Under the pieces are notes generated by a model, which did no database searches, was not told where the DNA came from, and saw nothing but the letters and a program-made list of their open reading frames with translations. This document shows positions 33,293 through 45,269 of a DNA stretch of 64,000 nucleotides, piece after piece. Position 1 is the stretch's first letter; each line of letters begins with the position of its first letter. A program made the translations under genes and the position numbers. Origin of the DNA: Hofstenia miamia (lineage: Eukaryota > Xenacoelomorpha > Acoela); the NCBI GenBank assembly GCA_004352715.1, contig SCFE01000030.1, positions 2,375,426-2,439,425 on the forward strand, read 5' to 3'.

Positions 33293-34832
33293 AATTTTCT
33301 AATTGGGTTCGCTTAGATTTTTGTTATGGCTATATACATATAAATATAAATATAAACACTTTCCTTAAAATAGCACCTTCAAGCTTTCCATGTTCTCTGT
33401 GCTTAAACAATATTATGCAAATCATGGAAATTTAAAAATTGACTATGATTTTCTCTTATATAAAAACTCATTTAAGAAAAATGCTTTTCAAACTATAGCT
33501 CTTTTATTGCAAGGGTGTGACGTAACTGTATTTAGCAAAGGAGAAATATTTGTTTCTAATTCAAAACTAGTAAATAGTACGTAATATGCAGGTACCAGCT
33601 GGCCAATTCAATTCCGTTTTTCATTTTTCATTTTGATCATTTGGAAAGATTAAATGAAAATTGAAATTGACCATTTTTCATTTTCGCTTTCAAATTTCAC
33701 TTTGACAATTTCCATTTTTTAAATTTTTCAAAAAACACAAAAATTGAAAAATGAAACATATCAATCCGTGTTTCAATTTTCATTTTTCATTTTTATTATT
33801 TTATAAAGTCTTAAAAGTTAAATTAAAAAATGAAAAAGGAAAAAGAAAACTGCAAAACGAAAATGAAAAATGAACCATTTCAATTCCGTTTTTTGATCTT
33901 AATTTGCTATCCCATTGATTGTTTAATAAGTAAACAGTAACCGCAAATGCCCTTAAAAGAAATTGATGCCCATATTAGGTAAACAACCACTCTGTATTAT
34001 TGAGGGAAGCCATAGTAGTTCAAAAACAGCAATTATATAAGAATGATAACAACCAAAACGAAAATCAAAAACCGAAAAACGGATTTGAAATGATTCATTT
34101 TTAATTTTCGTTTTTCACTTTTAATTTTTCGTTTTCCTTTTTCCTTTTTCGATTTAACTTTAAGACTATAAAATAATAAAAATGAAAAATGAAAAACGGA
34201 ATTGAAATGTTTCATTTTTCATTTTCGTTTTTCATTTTTCGTTTTCCTTTTTCCAATTTAACTTTTAAGACTTTATAAAATAATAAAAATGAAAAATTAA
34301 AATTAAAAAACGGAATAGAAATGTTTCATTTTTTATTTTTGTTTTCAGGTTTCATTCTTCAATTTTTGTGTTTTTTTGAAAAATTTAAAAAATGGAAATT
34401 TTCAAAGTGAAATTTGAAAGCGAAAGTGAAAAATGGTTCAATTTCAATTTTTATTTAATCTTTTTAAATGATCAAAATGAAAAATGAAAAACGGAATTGA
34501 ATTGGCCAGCTGGTATCTGCATATTACGTACTACTAGTTTTGAATTAGAAACAAATATTTCTCCTTTGCTAAATACAGTGATGTCACACCCTTGCAATAA
34601 AAGGGCTATAGCTTGAAAAGCATTTTTCTTAAATGAGTTTTTATATAAGAGAAAATCATAGTCAGTTTTTAAATTTCCATGATTTGCATAATACTGTTTA
34701 AGCACAGAGAACATGGAAAGCTTGAAGCTCAAACAGTTAATCAAATTTTTGCTATTTTAATGCAAGTATTTATATTTATATTTATATTTATATAGCATAA
34801 CTAAAAATCTAAGCGAACCCAATTAGAAAATT
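33293..34832. mobile_element. 1.5-kb fold-back (large inverted repeat) element
   Basis: The left arm from 33293 (AATTTTCTAATTGGGTTCGC) and the right arm ending at 34832 are reverse complements over most of about 600 bp each. The outer part of each arm carries the same 62-codon open frame (33390-33575 plus; 34711-34526 minus). The inner part is dense in GAAAAATGAAAA / TTTTTCATTTTC words. The spacer (about 33895-34180) includes an extra partial inner arm. The two arm frames differ at six bases, four of them amino-acid changing, so no clear protein-level constraint is seen. No target duplication was found. Confidence 0.85.
33390..33584 (+). other. Arm-borne open frame of the fold-back element (left)
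   Basis: Sixty-four codons beginning MFSVLKQYYANHGNLK and containing FSKGEIFVSNSKL. The mirror copy in the right arm (minus, 34472-34744) is nearly the same. The family is not recognised. It may be a captured fragment carried passively by the repeat and not a working gene. Confidence 0.35.
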
Positions 34833-35371
34833 GGGTACGTAACATGGGTATCGTAATTATAAACAGTCGTTTTACCAAGGTGAAAAAATCCAAAATGTCA
34901 TTTTAATAAATATTAATAATTTTTTGCATCATTGGGCTTTGCATAAACTTTGCAAAGAAGTTAATTGACAGACAATGTACAAATATGAATCGTATTTGGA
35001 CACCTACGCATCAGAACAAATGATGTACTTAACCTTCAAATTATTAATGTCGAAATTATTTCAATTAAATGTCGAAAGGCGTTCTCTGCTTATATATGTC
35101 TCTCTTAAGTGATTTTATTAAAACAGGAAAAATGACTTGAAACGACGAAATAAAACAAAACTTACAGCAGAATCACCAAATGTAGAAGAAATGAATTTTC
35201 ATGGTTTATTAACTCATATTTTCACACTTCATTAAAATTGGTGAGCAGTATCACCTATTTTTGACCAGGTGTTAAGAAAGAGAGTTTCCTTCTTTGAATG
35301 AAATTATTGGACTATAATAATCGCATGTGTAAGTTTATTATTAGCGATATTTTAATCAAACATGCATAATA

Positions 35372-35548
35372 CAGTCAAATCTCACTACTATACCACCCGT
35401 AAGGACCAAGCAAAAGTGGCATAGTAGCGAGAATGACATAGTAACAAGAGTTTGTAACAGCAGGTTTAATATCGTCGGGACCGAGGAGAAATGGCATAAT
35501 AGCGAGAGTGGCATAGTAGCGGGGTGACATAGTAGCGAGATTTGACTG
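35372..35548. mobile_element. 177-bp MITE with CAGTCAAATCTC inverted ends and TA target duplication
   Basis: Left end CAGTCAAATCTCACTACTA, right end TAGTAGCGAGATTTGACTG, flanked by TA on both sides (35370-35371 and 35549-35550). The inside repeats the words GGCATAGTAGCGAGA and GACATAGTAGCGAG about four times. A CAGTCAAA-type end with a TA duplication is typical of pogo/Tigger-like Tc1-mariner elements. No coding capacity, so it would depend on a transposase from elsewhere. Confidence 0.85.
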
Positions 35549-35919
35549 TATTGTTAAACTTTTTACCTAGTCCTGTATTTTATATTCTGGAAAACTTAAA
35601 AATCAACACTTAGGTTATTAGTCTGAAAAACTAGTTTATTATCGATTATGGAGATTATAAAAATTTTGACGAAATACAAAATCGTTTCCTTAAAACTCCG
35701 CTATCTAAAACCTTGCTAGGATTCGTAAGCGTGGATTAATTTTGTAACCACGTCAATGAAACTCTGAAGTTTTTTTGTCCCGGGATTAGGGAATTACATA
35801 ATAAATGTTTTTCAAAAGTTTTTTGCATCCAATATGTAGTCTTATATAGCAGAGACTAAAACTAAGTTTTCATACATTTACCAATTTTATTTGAACTATA
35901 TTCCATATAGTATTATAAT

Positions 35920-36235
35920 GAGACACCCGTGAGATGGGATGAGACAGAAAAATATGTCCCATGGAAAGGCTATTTTATCAACTTCTGAAATTATTTTTTC
36001 GGTTGAGAATATTCTAAATTTATAGATTAGCCTTTCTATGACAATATTCTTTGTTTTGCTAGCTACACACCAAATTGCAAGTAAAAAACTTAAATATATG
36101 TTCAGAATTTTAGGTGCTTTTCAATCCTTTCTATACGGAAAATCCCGGCTCTTAATAAAAAAAATCTCGGAAATGCATCCCGAATAAATATCAAATATGG
36201 TGGGATTTGGGACCTGGGATTACGAGCCCTAATAT
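35920..36235. repeat. GGGAT-word repeat fragment
   Basis: The left side has GAGACACCCGTGAGATGGGA and ATGTCCCATGG. The right side has ATCCCGGCTC, CATCCCGAAT and GGTGGGATTTGGGACCTGGG before ACGAGCCCTAAT. Related to 14503 and 15152, it is likely a degenerate MITE about 300 bp long. Confidence 0.45.
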
Positions 36236-36239
36236 TTAC

Positions 36240-37780
36240 TAATCAGACCGGAATTTATAAGAATGAAAAATTTAAAAAACCTATATAATTAATTCCCAAA
36301 AAAATATATATCTAAATAAGGTGTCGTCAGGGCAAATGTAGTATTTGAATTTTACGATCCAGTATAGTAAAATTATATGGCAGAATATATAATTTACGAC
36401 GTCTTTGGATTTCTAATACACACTTAATATATTTTTATAAGCTCTTGTGTGCTATATTTTAATAAAAATTTAGAGATTTAACTCTCTAGAGCGACGTGTT
36501 ACTCAATTTAATGTTCAATCGTAAATAATTTATTTGTGATGAACTATAAAGAAAGAAAGTATCTCGTCGAAAACGAATGCGACTGTTTGAGGATTAATGT
36601 CACTGTTAAACTTTTCTTTGTATGCTAACTAAGAAACTATGTAATATTAAATTAATTTCTAAGTTTAAATTTTATATTTATGAGACATTATTTTCTTTAA
36701 GCTTTGAAAGATGGGACTAGAAAGCTTACATGAACAATTTTATTCAATGTGATAAATCGACACTGACTCCCCAAACTCTGAAGCGACACCCATCTATAGA
36801 ACATTAACAATATTTTAAGCTCACTTCCTTACTGTTGTTTATTTGGAACTCGAAACGTGCAGCCTCTGTTGAAATTACGAAGCGATCTCACATTTCTCTC
36901 TTATAAAATTTTTTCTTAAAAAACTAGAAACATTCAAACTTTTTGCATTCGTGAAAGCGTTTCCAGATTATTTATGTAGTTTTTCTTCATACATAATACA
37001 TGTAGATTGGCATGTAACCTGGGACAACTTTTATTCACTGTTCTATTTTAGTATAGTTCACTTGTGTTTGGTCTAAGTGACATATGTTTCACTTAGACGG
37101 CTTAGTATGGGCTTGAGCTGGGAATAAAAGTTAAATAGACTCTTTCTTAAGAGTCGGAATAAGTACGAATTAAATTGTCAAACAGTGTACTTTAGCGTTT
37201 TACATGTGGTAATATGATAAACATTTTTCACCTTCTTCAAATATTAAATTTTTTCATTCAGTTAAGCACAATAGCTTCAGTCAAATAAACAAGAAAGTGT
37301 TAGAACCCAATAGCCGTGGATTAAGAGCCGAAATCAAATAAATATTTGGAAATACTTGAATGTTCAAATCATAAATATTAGGCTACAGAAAATCAATATT
37401 GTTTATTGCAAAAATTATTTCTTTATACATTTTCGTTAGTTTATCATTATAATGGTGATGGATTGTGTGGGCTTCGATGTATTCTGTTATTTATATGATT
37501 TTCATAAGGATCTTTTTCTACTTAAGCTTAAAAGTTATTCTTCCATTTAGAAAGTCGTGCAAAGAATTGCCCAATCAGGATAATTCGAACAACTACTTTT
37601 CATTACAAAATGATTAATTGTCGCGTTTGTAAAATTGTTGCAAAATATAAAAATAAATACAACACTCGTTGGATTTTCTGGCCCCCATGTGTCAAAGCTT
37701 TATGAAATTAATAATTCAATTTTAGGTTTTATTAATTTTAAAGAGAAGTCTATAAAAATGACAAATGCTTGAGTTAAGAA
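36240..37780. other. AT-rich stretch, no feature seen
   Basis: No coding frame or repeat family recognised. Confidence 0.5.
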
Positions 37781-37963
37781 ATCAGCAGGTCGTTATTAGG
37801 GCGGGTAAAAGTCAGTAAACTCAATTCTCTCCCTTTAAGTAATAATGACGAGCTGATGCTAAAAATATAATTTATAGGTGTAGCACATACCCCAATCGGT
37901 AGTTAATAGGTCAATGAAAAGTCAATAAACATCAATAAGCCAATTACTTGGAATTATCAAAGG

Positions 37964-38182
37964 TTGGAGAAGAATGACATTATGGAAATAGTGGACATGA
38001 GCAAAAACAGCGTTTCGCCATACGAGTACAACCTCCAGACCGCTGTTTCCACTTCAGCAGGGGTTGAGAGGAGCTTTTCTATGTTGAAAAACATTCTGCG
38101 CTCTAATAGAAACTTCTCACCGGAAAATTTTCGCAATTATGCGATTATGTGTTATCGCGAAAATGTATGCATGGATTTATAA
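37964..38182 (+). pseudogene. hAT transposase C-terminal domain relic
   Basis: Seventy-two codons from a TTG, ending at a TAA. The core reads SAGVERSFSMLKNILRSNR and NFSPENFRNYAIMCYRE. This is the hATC dimerisation signature: small residues, ERxFS, Lys/Arg turn, then an xxENxxxxxxM helix, which hAT transposases use to dimerise. No DDE or zinc-finger BED region is seen upstream, so only the last exon or 3' end of an element remains. The flanking DNA (37880-37945 and 38200-38290) is rich in GTCAATAA words in one orientation, possibly subterminal repeats of the same element. Confidence 0.7.
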
Positions 38183-38394
38183 CAGCAGTAATACAGGTAT
38201 TTATTTCATAAGACCTTTATTGTATCGATAAGTCAATAAAGTCAAATAGTTTTGGGTAATAAAGTCAATTATTTTATTTATTAGGTCAATTAAAAAACCG
38301 GCCTAGTCATTATGAATAAACCTGTTTAAAGCACATTTAGAGTCATTTCTCATATTCATTGACATTGAATAACAGTTTCAGATCAAAGAATGAC

Positions 38395-38730
38395 AATATG
38401 AGGTAAACATGGACCCGAACCCAACCCATCATAATATTTACTACCCGAGCCCAAACCCACCTGAAACGTTGAATTTGATTTGACGTTGTGGATCTTTATC
38501 CAATCAAATGATAATCAACATCAATCATTTTCCGAAGGGGAAACAACAATTCATTCGCATTACTTAACGTCTTGGATCTTTCTCAGATCAAACTGTGATT
38601 AACATCAGCATTTTTAAATAACCAATCCAATCTTTCTACCCGAACTCAGCCCGATCCGACAACTTGATACCCGTGCTCGACCCGAAACCCAAAATCGGGT
38701 CGGATTTATCGGGTGCCCGATGTCACTCTC
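38395..38730 (+). mobile_element. CGGGT-word element, copy 2
   Basis: Starts GACAATATGAGGTAAACATG, carries GACCCGAACCC, GCCCAAACCCACC, CCCGATCCG and CCCGAAACCC words, and ends ATCGGGTGCCCGATGTCACT before CTCTAT. It is the inverted homologue of 30560-30815 but more complete. The two ends are weakly complementary (AGAGAGTGACAT against AAGAATGACAAT). No open frame. Confidence 0.7.
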
Positions 38731-40779
38731 TATTTCAGATAGTGATTTCATTAATTCGCTTTTTAAGGTAAGTCATTTGATGCATTTCTTAAACATTAAA
38801 TACGTAACAAAAGTGATCAATAATGACAATTGAGATATGTAAACGAATACTTCTTAAAATTATGCATTTTTAAAAATTGTTTATTTCTGAAGTACTGCAT
38901 CTTTGCGTTGGCATTGTTGAACTTTAAAGCATCTTAGGTTGTTGTAATAACATTTATTCGAGTGTAAGAATATTAATGGTTTGTGAGATTGATCCTCTCT
39001 TAAATATGATCACATGCTTAGAATCAACCGAATACCGGTTTGGAAAATGTGGTTGCTACTTAACTTTCACAGTTATCATAGTTCTAGGAATTTACATATT
39101 TGGAAAACGATTATCTTGTTTATCCATACCGAGCATTGACTATTTGCAAGATATTCGTTTTTTCTGGGATAACTTATTTCCCAGATATTTAAGGAATTAC
39201 ATAATTTCACCAACATACTTACCCAAAATTATATAATGTTCGCTAGTAATCACTGTCCTTGCTTTGTTCTAATATAATCTCTAGTCATAAATTCGAAGAA
39301 TCAAATAGTTAGTCATATCTCACAATGACTTTTTATATAGAATTTTTACCAATAACTTTCGATATAAAATCAGGTTGTTCGGCATTTCCAAGGTGAAAAC
39401 TTATACAATGCATATATTAACATAAATATTAGCATACTATCGGCAAATATGTTCACAAATGAAAGTCATTTTGATAACTTCTGCGCTTGCAAACACTGAT
39501 TTTGAACAGTAAGTAATCAGCGGTGGCAAAAGATGAATTCTACAATACTGAATTTGAATACGACGACATTTTATAAAAAATATTCGAAAAATGCATCTAC
39601 TTAAAATCAATTAAAACGACTGCTAAGCAACCTACTTAGATGTTATGAAATAAAAATATTTGCGATATTATGCATAAAAGCACGCCTTGGGAATGTCACA
39701 TTTTAAATATATGTATCATAATGTTATTTATACCTTAGTTATGAACCAAAACACTTAAATATAGTGTGTACAACGTTTTCTATCTTGTTATGGTTAAAAA
39801 TGGTGGTCATCATTTCATCCTGATGACTTTTTCACGCTATATATTAATTTAAATAAGAAAGGTTTGCACAGGGCATAGCAAAACGGTTTTAATGTAACTT
39901 ACTCATTTTTAGGATAAAAATTGAAAAAAATTTACAAGAGGTACTTGATTATAAAAATTTCTCAACGTGTTCGATATTTGCACCTAAATCTGAACGCAAC
40001 CAGTGTTTTCTGTTTAAAGTTCTGTTTTTGCCATTGGATTCAGGCAATTTGATTATCTGAAAATTAGGTAAGAGAGAATTGCAATGTATTTTAAAAATGT
40101 GTTAATACTTTAAAGTGATTTAAAAATATTTCCTACCACGAATGTTTACCATAGCAATGGAAAACATTTACAAATTAATGAACGGCATCCAAGAATTTGA
40201 AAATGTGTACAAACAGACTGCATCCTCATGGAAACAATGGAGTTTGGGGTCAAGCAATCTTAAATTGATGAGTTTTATTGCTTCAAAAGCTAAAAACACT
40301 TATTTGTGAATAAAAGAGATGGACTGCAATGTTCAAGACAGATTTTGCAATTTTAAGAAATTTTCCACTGTGATATTTGTAATCAACTTACTTAGCTTTT
40401 CCATAAATTTTGAGAAAAACAAATACGCTTTCTATTTTTCGATATAAAAATTGATATGTGTCAACATTTTGATTACTTTCAACATTTTAAGGAATTTTTT
40501 ACAAAAAAGTTAATCTAAGCTTTAATAAATACTATATCTTAAAAGAAATTAAACGTTTGAAATTATGCAATTACAATGATTTTTGACAATTTGAAGTCTT
40601 AAAAAAAATTGCAGTTTTTTCAAAGAGCTATTTTTTAGTACTTTTGTCCACTTCTTAATAGGTGTATACATTGCAGACATTTGATATTCAAAAGTAAGTA
40701 AATTAATGTCATTTCTGAGTTTATTAATATCAAAATTTTTAAAATGTTATAAATTCACACCTAATTTATTCTCACTTAC
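38731..40779. other. AT-rich stretch, no recognised feature
   Basis: An 86-codon plus frame at 38976-39236 matches no family I know and is probably chance. Nothing else seen. Confidence 0.45.
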
Positions 40780-40850
40780 TATATATATATATATGTATAT
40801 ATATTTATATATATATCTGCATATATAATANNNNNNNNNNNNNNNNNNNN

Positions 40851-40892
<42 letters not shown>
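40780..40892. repeat. (TA)n microsatellite with 20-N gap
   Basis: TA repeats lie on both sides of the gap at 40831-40850. The assembly evidently broke on the repeat, so its true length is unknown. Confidence 0.9.
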
Positions 40893-40897
<5 letters not shown>

Positions 40898-43189
40898 TTA
40901 TTGATTCTCTGAACTGAAACATGTGATAGATACTAAATTATCCAGGTTTAAAAATTCTTTGCGACAGGCCTTTGTATAATCTCAAAAATTTAATCTTTAG
41001 ATATTGTCTGGATCTCGCATTTGAAACCATCTGGGATATGTTTCATTTATTCATTATTTATATTCATTTAATAAGATGACAAGACTCCCAGACTACCAAT
41101 CTGTAATTGCCTCCCCCGCAAATGGGTGCGCTATAAATAATGAACTCTCTATGATCGATATATAATTATTATATTTATTAGCTGCCGTCAGCTTAGTTAC
41201 TGGACGCTAATTAGCCCAATCACCGCCATGTTTTCATTCACTGCATTACGTCATCACTCGTGAATATAGTGAATGAAATTTGATGTAAGTTGAATTAATG
41301 GAGAACTTTTACTCATTGTCAAATTCTAAATTCAAATTTCAATAATATAAGCAACTATCGTAGATCTCTAAGTTTTTACCTAAACTGCTTAACTTATGCC
41401 TTCTTATATCATATTTCAGCTAAGATTCTTTATTCCAATTAGAGTCTATATTTTGTAGATGATTTTAATTAGTCTATTCTATTAGGTAATTATCATTCTA
41501 CTTTTAATGAGACTGTCCTTGATAGATAGAACTACACATTATAACGTAAAAATTAAAATATCAAGGTAATATTTTGTACAAGATTTAATACTGTGAATCT
41601 GGCCAAAAGATTCCTTCCATTTGGATACATATTCACGTGTAAAAAAAATTTTAAGCTGGCGGAAATTATGATTTTAAAAATGATTCTAATTAATCAATAA
41701 CATTTTCCTGAGCAGCGTCATCACTTGCCAACATTATTCAAATATGCAATTTTCTGCTGCTTAAACATCTCTTCATGAGCTATTAAAAGAGAGGTAGTTA
41801 AAATTCGCAATTGTTAATGTCTGATAATTTTTAGTGTTGCTTTCAAAATCAGAATTGTCAAATTTACAGATAATTGTATTAAGGTTGGAGGGCGATAAGG
41901 TATGGCCGTCGCAACGATGACAGCGTCACTCAGTGAAATGCATACATGATTATGAATAAATCGATTTAAATACATTCTTAATGAGCACGGCAAATAAGTC
42001 AGTCGATTTTTGTAAAAATCTATACGAAAGATGGATTTTAAATGCATATATTAATATAAATCAACTGTTAATGTTACAAGCAATTTTAAATTTAAAATTA
42101 TCTAATAAAATTCTGTTTAAATTTTAGCAATGTCATTCAATGTATAATTAAATTAATTAATGTACTTTGAGATGAGATTCCAAAACTTTAATTATGGAGA
42201 TTTCGTTATTGACGTCTTACCTCTATTACGTAAATGTTACTAAGATATTAAGCTAGCTCTTTTTACACAAATTTTATAATTTTTTAATGTTGTACTATTG
42301 TTCCTTATGCATCTAAATTTTTTGGTTAATTAGTTATAAATTGCAAGGAAACATATAAATCACTTTATATATTAAGCAGGCTATTCTTTACTGGATACGT
42401 AGCTGACTCCTCTGACTTATGTCTCAATCTTTGATCAGAAATGCCATTCGTTATATTAAATCAAAGACTAATCATGAAATAATAAGAAATAATAACATTA
42501 ACTCTTAATTGAAGAATTGAAAGTATGGAAATACACAAATTATGTTGCTTAGGGTAGTTTAGGAGGGCTTAGAGCCCATGGGCTTCCTCTTATGGAGCAG
42601 TATAGCAATATTTCATGTTTCTTAGTTTAATATTCTCAGATCATGTTTAACTTTATATTCTAATTTTTAGTTAAATATTATAACAGCATTATTGTATTTG
42701 GCTGCAATTTTATCTACTAGAATCCAAGAGCAGAATTGTTTTCAAAAAATTGGGTTTTAACAATTTAAGGAATTTTAGAAAATATATATGAAAAGTATTT
42801 ATTAAAGGAATCAGCACAAAGATTTTTGTGTTCATAAGCCTTCAAAACTTTCGCTAGTCCAAAGATCACATTTTCAGCTGGTCTTCTGCATCTATTGTTA
42901 AAAATGAGGAAAATATTATAACCATAGGAAACTGATCAAGGAAATTTCCACATGTGTTTTGTTTATTATTTTCTACTGTTCAAATATTGAATATCGCTTG
43001 AAAGTCAATTAAGGATGTACAATTTATTCCACTGTTTCATATAAATTTATGTTCTCATTAAAGTTCGTTGTTGTTTGTCAGATGAGACAGGGTTTCTGTG
43101 GATGAAAATTACTTAGGCCCATTTTGAGGGAGAAATTATTACTCCTAAAGTTGATTTTTACAGGTTAGAAGGTATCAAATCAGTTTTTT
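40893..43189. other. AT-rich stretch, no recognised feature
   Basis: No supported gene. A 77-codon minus frame at 41814-42047 has no recognisable motif. Confidence 0.45.
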
Positions 43190-43380
43190 CGAAATGATAA
43201 ATCAATCCGAGCTGAATCCGTTTTTGGAAGGTCATACTCAAAAAATTTGAATTGTGCATGTTTCTATCTAAAATTTGTCTAGCTCGATTAAAATCCGGAT
43301 TTCATTACCTGAACTTAAAGATCCGATTTTTTAAAAAACCAGATGTGAACTCGATTCGATCCGTTTCAAACTATGGTTGA
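43190..43380. repeat. ATCCG-word repeat fragment
   Basis: Words ATCAATCCGAGC, AATCCGTTTTTGG, AAATCCGGATTTC, GATCCGATTTTT and CGATTCGATCCG recur over 190 bp. It has the same word-array style as the other non-autonomous elements; ends not defined. Confidence 0.35.
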
Positions 43381-44476
43381 AGTAAGTAGAATGATTGAAA
43401 AGTAAATAGAATATTCAAGAATAAATATATGCCATAGATTAATTTTTGTAGACCAACTATTGACCCTTCGCGTCGATTATTATCACTAAATAATGTAGCA
43501 GGTAAGGTGGCTTTTAGCTGTGGACAGGTGCGAGGATTTTGCAATTCTTAAATGATAGTTTTTTTCATTATGGACAACAAATATTTAAATTTTTAAAAAC
43601 TCGTAAAAATGGGACTTTCCTAATTTTAAATTAAAAGCAAGCTGCATGTCTTCAGTTGAAAGTATCCGAGAAAATTGTCAATAGTCTTGCCGCTTTGCAA
43701 CTGTCAATTGATACAGTGAAAGATGATTGGTGACGCAAATTTAACTAAGGGAAAGTATGAGAAGCAATTAAGAAAAAATCATTAATGAGCAAGCAAAAAG
43801 AATGTTAAGAGTTTCTACTCTGTACTATCTTTTCCATTAACACTTCAGCGCATTGTGTTTCTTGCATTCACAGTTCATACAAAGTACCTCTCACTAAATA
43901 TACTATGCATTCTCAGATTATACCATTCAAATTTTATAAGTGCTTGAGTTTTCCGCTGTGATTATTCCACTTCAATCATAGTCCTTGGCGAAGAGAAGCG
44001 AGGGTGATCTTGAGTTTTAGCAACGAATCAGATTAGCTCGTCTCATTATTGAACCGGTCCAGCGGAAGCATCTTGCACTTTAAAATAGAATGCGCTAAAA
44101 ATCTTGTGGTATGCTTTAAAAAATTTGTTTTCAACAAATTTTCAAAAAATATTTAACAATGGTATTCGGCCAACAGTCCAAAAACTACTCATTAATTATG
44201 TAATTTTGAAAAATTTACTTAATTGAGAATTTAAGACGATTTCAGACAAAAAAAATTAAGATAGGTGAACGATTTGATACGCAGTTCACACCTTTCAACC
44301 CCCCATTTCTAAATCTTCGGAGAGGGACGTTCCTCCACAAAGTCTAATAACTCCTGTCCTAAGAATGTTACAATTGGTACCAGAGGCATAACATTTGCTT
44401 GTCTTGTCAAATAAGAAATATTAATATATATTGCAATGTGAGATAGACATGAGAAGGGCCGGACAAGGGCCGCAAT

Positions 44477-44860
44477 TTAGAGTAATTTACTATTACGCAA
44501 CAATGCTCTCAAATGAACCCAATTGAAGTGAATACAGTATAATTTATCTTGTATTAAATGTATTGAAAAATAAAGTTTACATTTTATGCTTTCAAAATTC
44601 TTTGTAAATTTGGTCAAACAAACCGAAAAATAACAGAATTTTTTTTGGCAATAATCATTAAATGGGACCAAATAGATCGGAGTGGCTGGGTTTAGGACTA
44701 AATTTTTGGCCTGTGTTCCAATTCTGAAACTATGCATTGACTCAGTAAGTATGGGTTTTGTGTTATAAATTGCCCAAACTTCCATGTCAAATCTGTGAAT
44801 GCAGTTGAAGCACAATGGATTGTAGGAAGCACTGATCACACTTTCTGTTTTATTAACCAA
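44477..44860 (-). other. Unrecognised 127-codon open frame
   Basis: The longest unexplained minus-strand frame in this area, from MVNKTESVISASYNPLC to the stop at 44477. It is rich in Cys, Phe and Tyr, with no domain I can name. It is adjacent, on the opposite strand, to the LINE relic at 44969. It could be chance or decayed element sequence. Confidence 0.2.
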
Positions 44861-44968
44861 AATTTATTACAAATGTCAATGTTAATAAATAATAAATATT
44901 AACATAACTCCATAAATAATGTAGTAGTTTACACATATAGGAACATATTATTTAAATCCATAGTAAGG

Positions 44969-45240
44969 ATGCGTTTGTTTTTTTACGTTATCAGTTCCTT
45001 TCTCTTCGTCATTGTTCTGATACCACTCTTAATGTTCACCTTATTACAAAATATAATTCCAATTAATTTACGAAAGAAATTACTTTCGATATTAAAATGC
45101 AATTCTGAGCTTCCTGACTGGCTCGCACTTGCAATTATTAGGTTTTTTCTGATGACACCATTAATATTATTCAAATTAATAAGGAATTTGAAATCAGTTT
45201 GATCGCTAAGGGCAATCATTAGCAATATAATCGAGACGAT
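44969..45240 (+). pseudogene. Decayed LINE reverse transcriptase fragment
   Basis: One frame reads VLIPLLMFTLLQNIIPINL, which aligns by eye with the GVPQGSVLGPLLF..YINDIP block of jockey/CR1-type reverse transcriptases. Some 90 bp later, in another frame, FFSDDTINIIQ matches the YADDT catalytic block and following strand. The frames differ by a shift and the glycine motif is lost, so it is a dead fragment. An open frame on the opposite strand (44983-45264) is probably a shadow. Confidence 0.5.
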
Positions 45241-45269
45241 TTTTACAATATACTGGTTCCGCAATAAAA

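Noticed and set aside
38395-38720. CCCGAACCC repeats considered as telomere-like DNA
   Set aside because: Irregular words in both arms of a dispersed element, with an inverted homologue at 30560-30815; not a tandem telomeric array.
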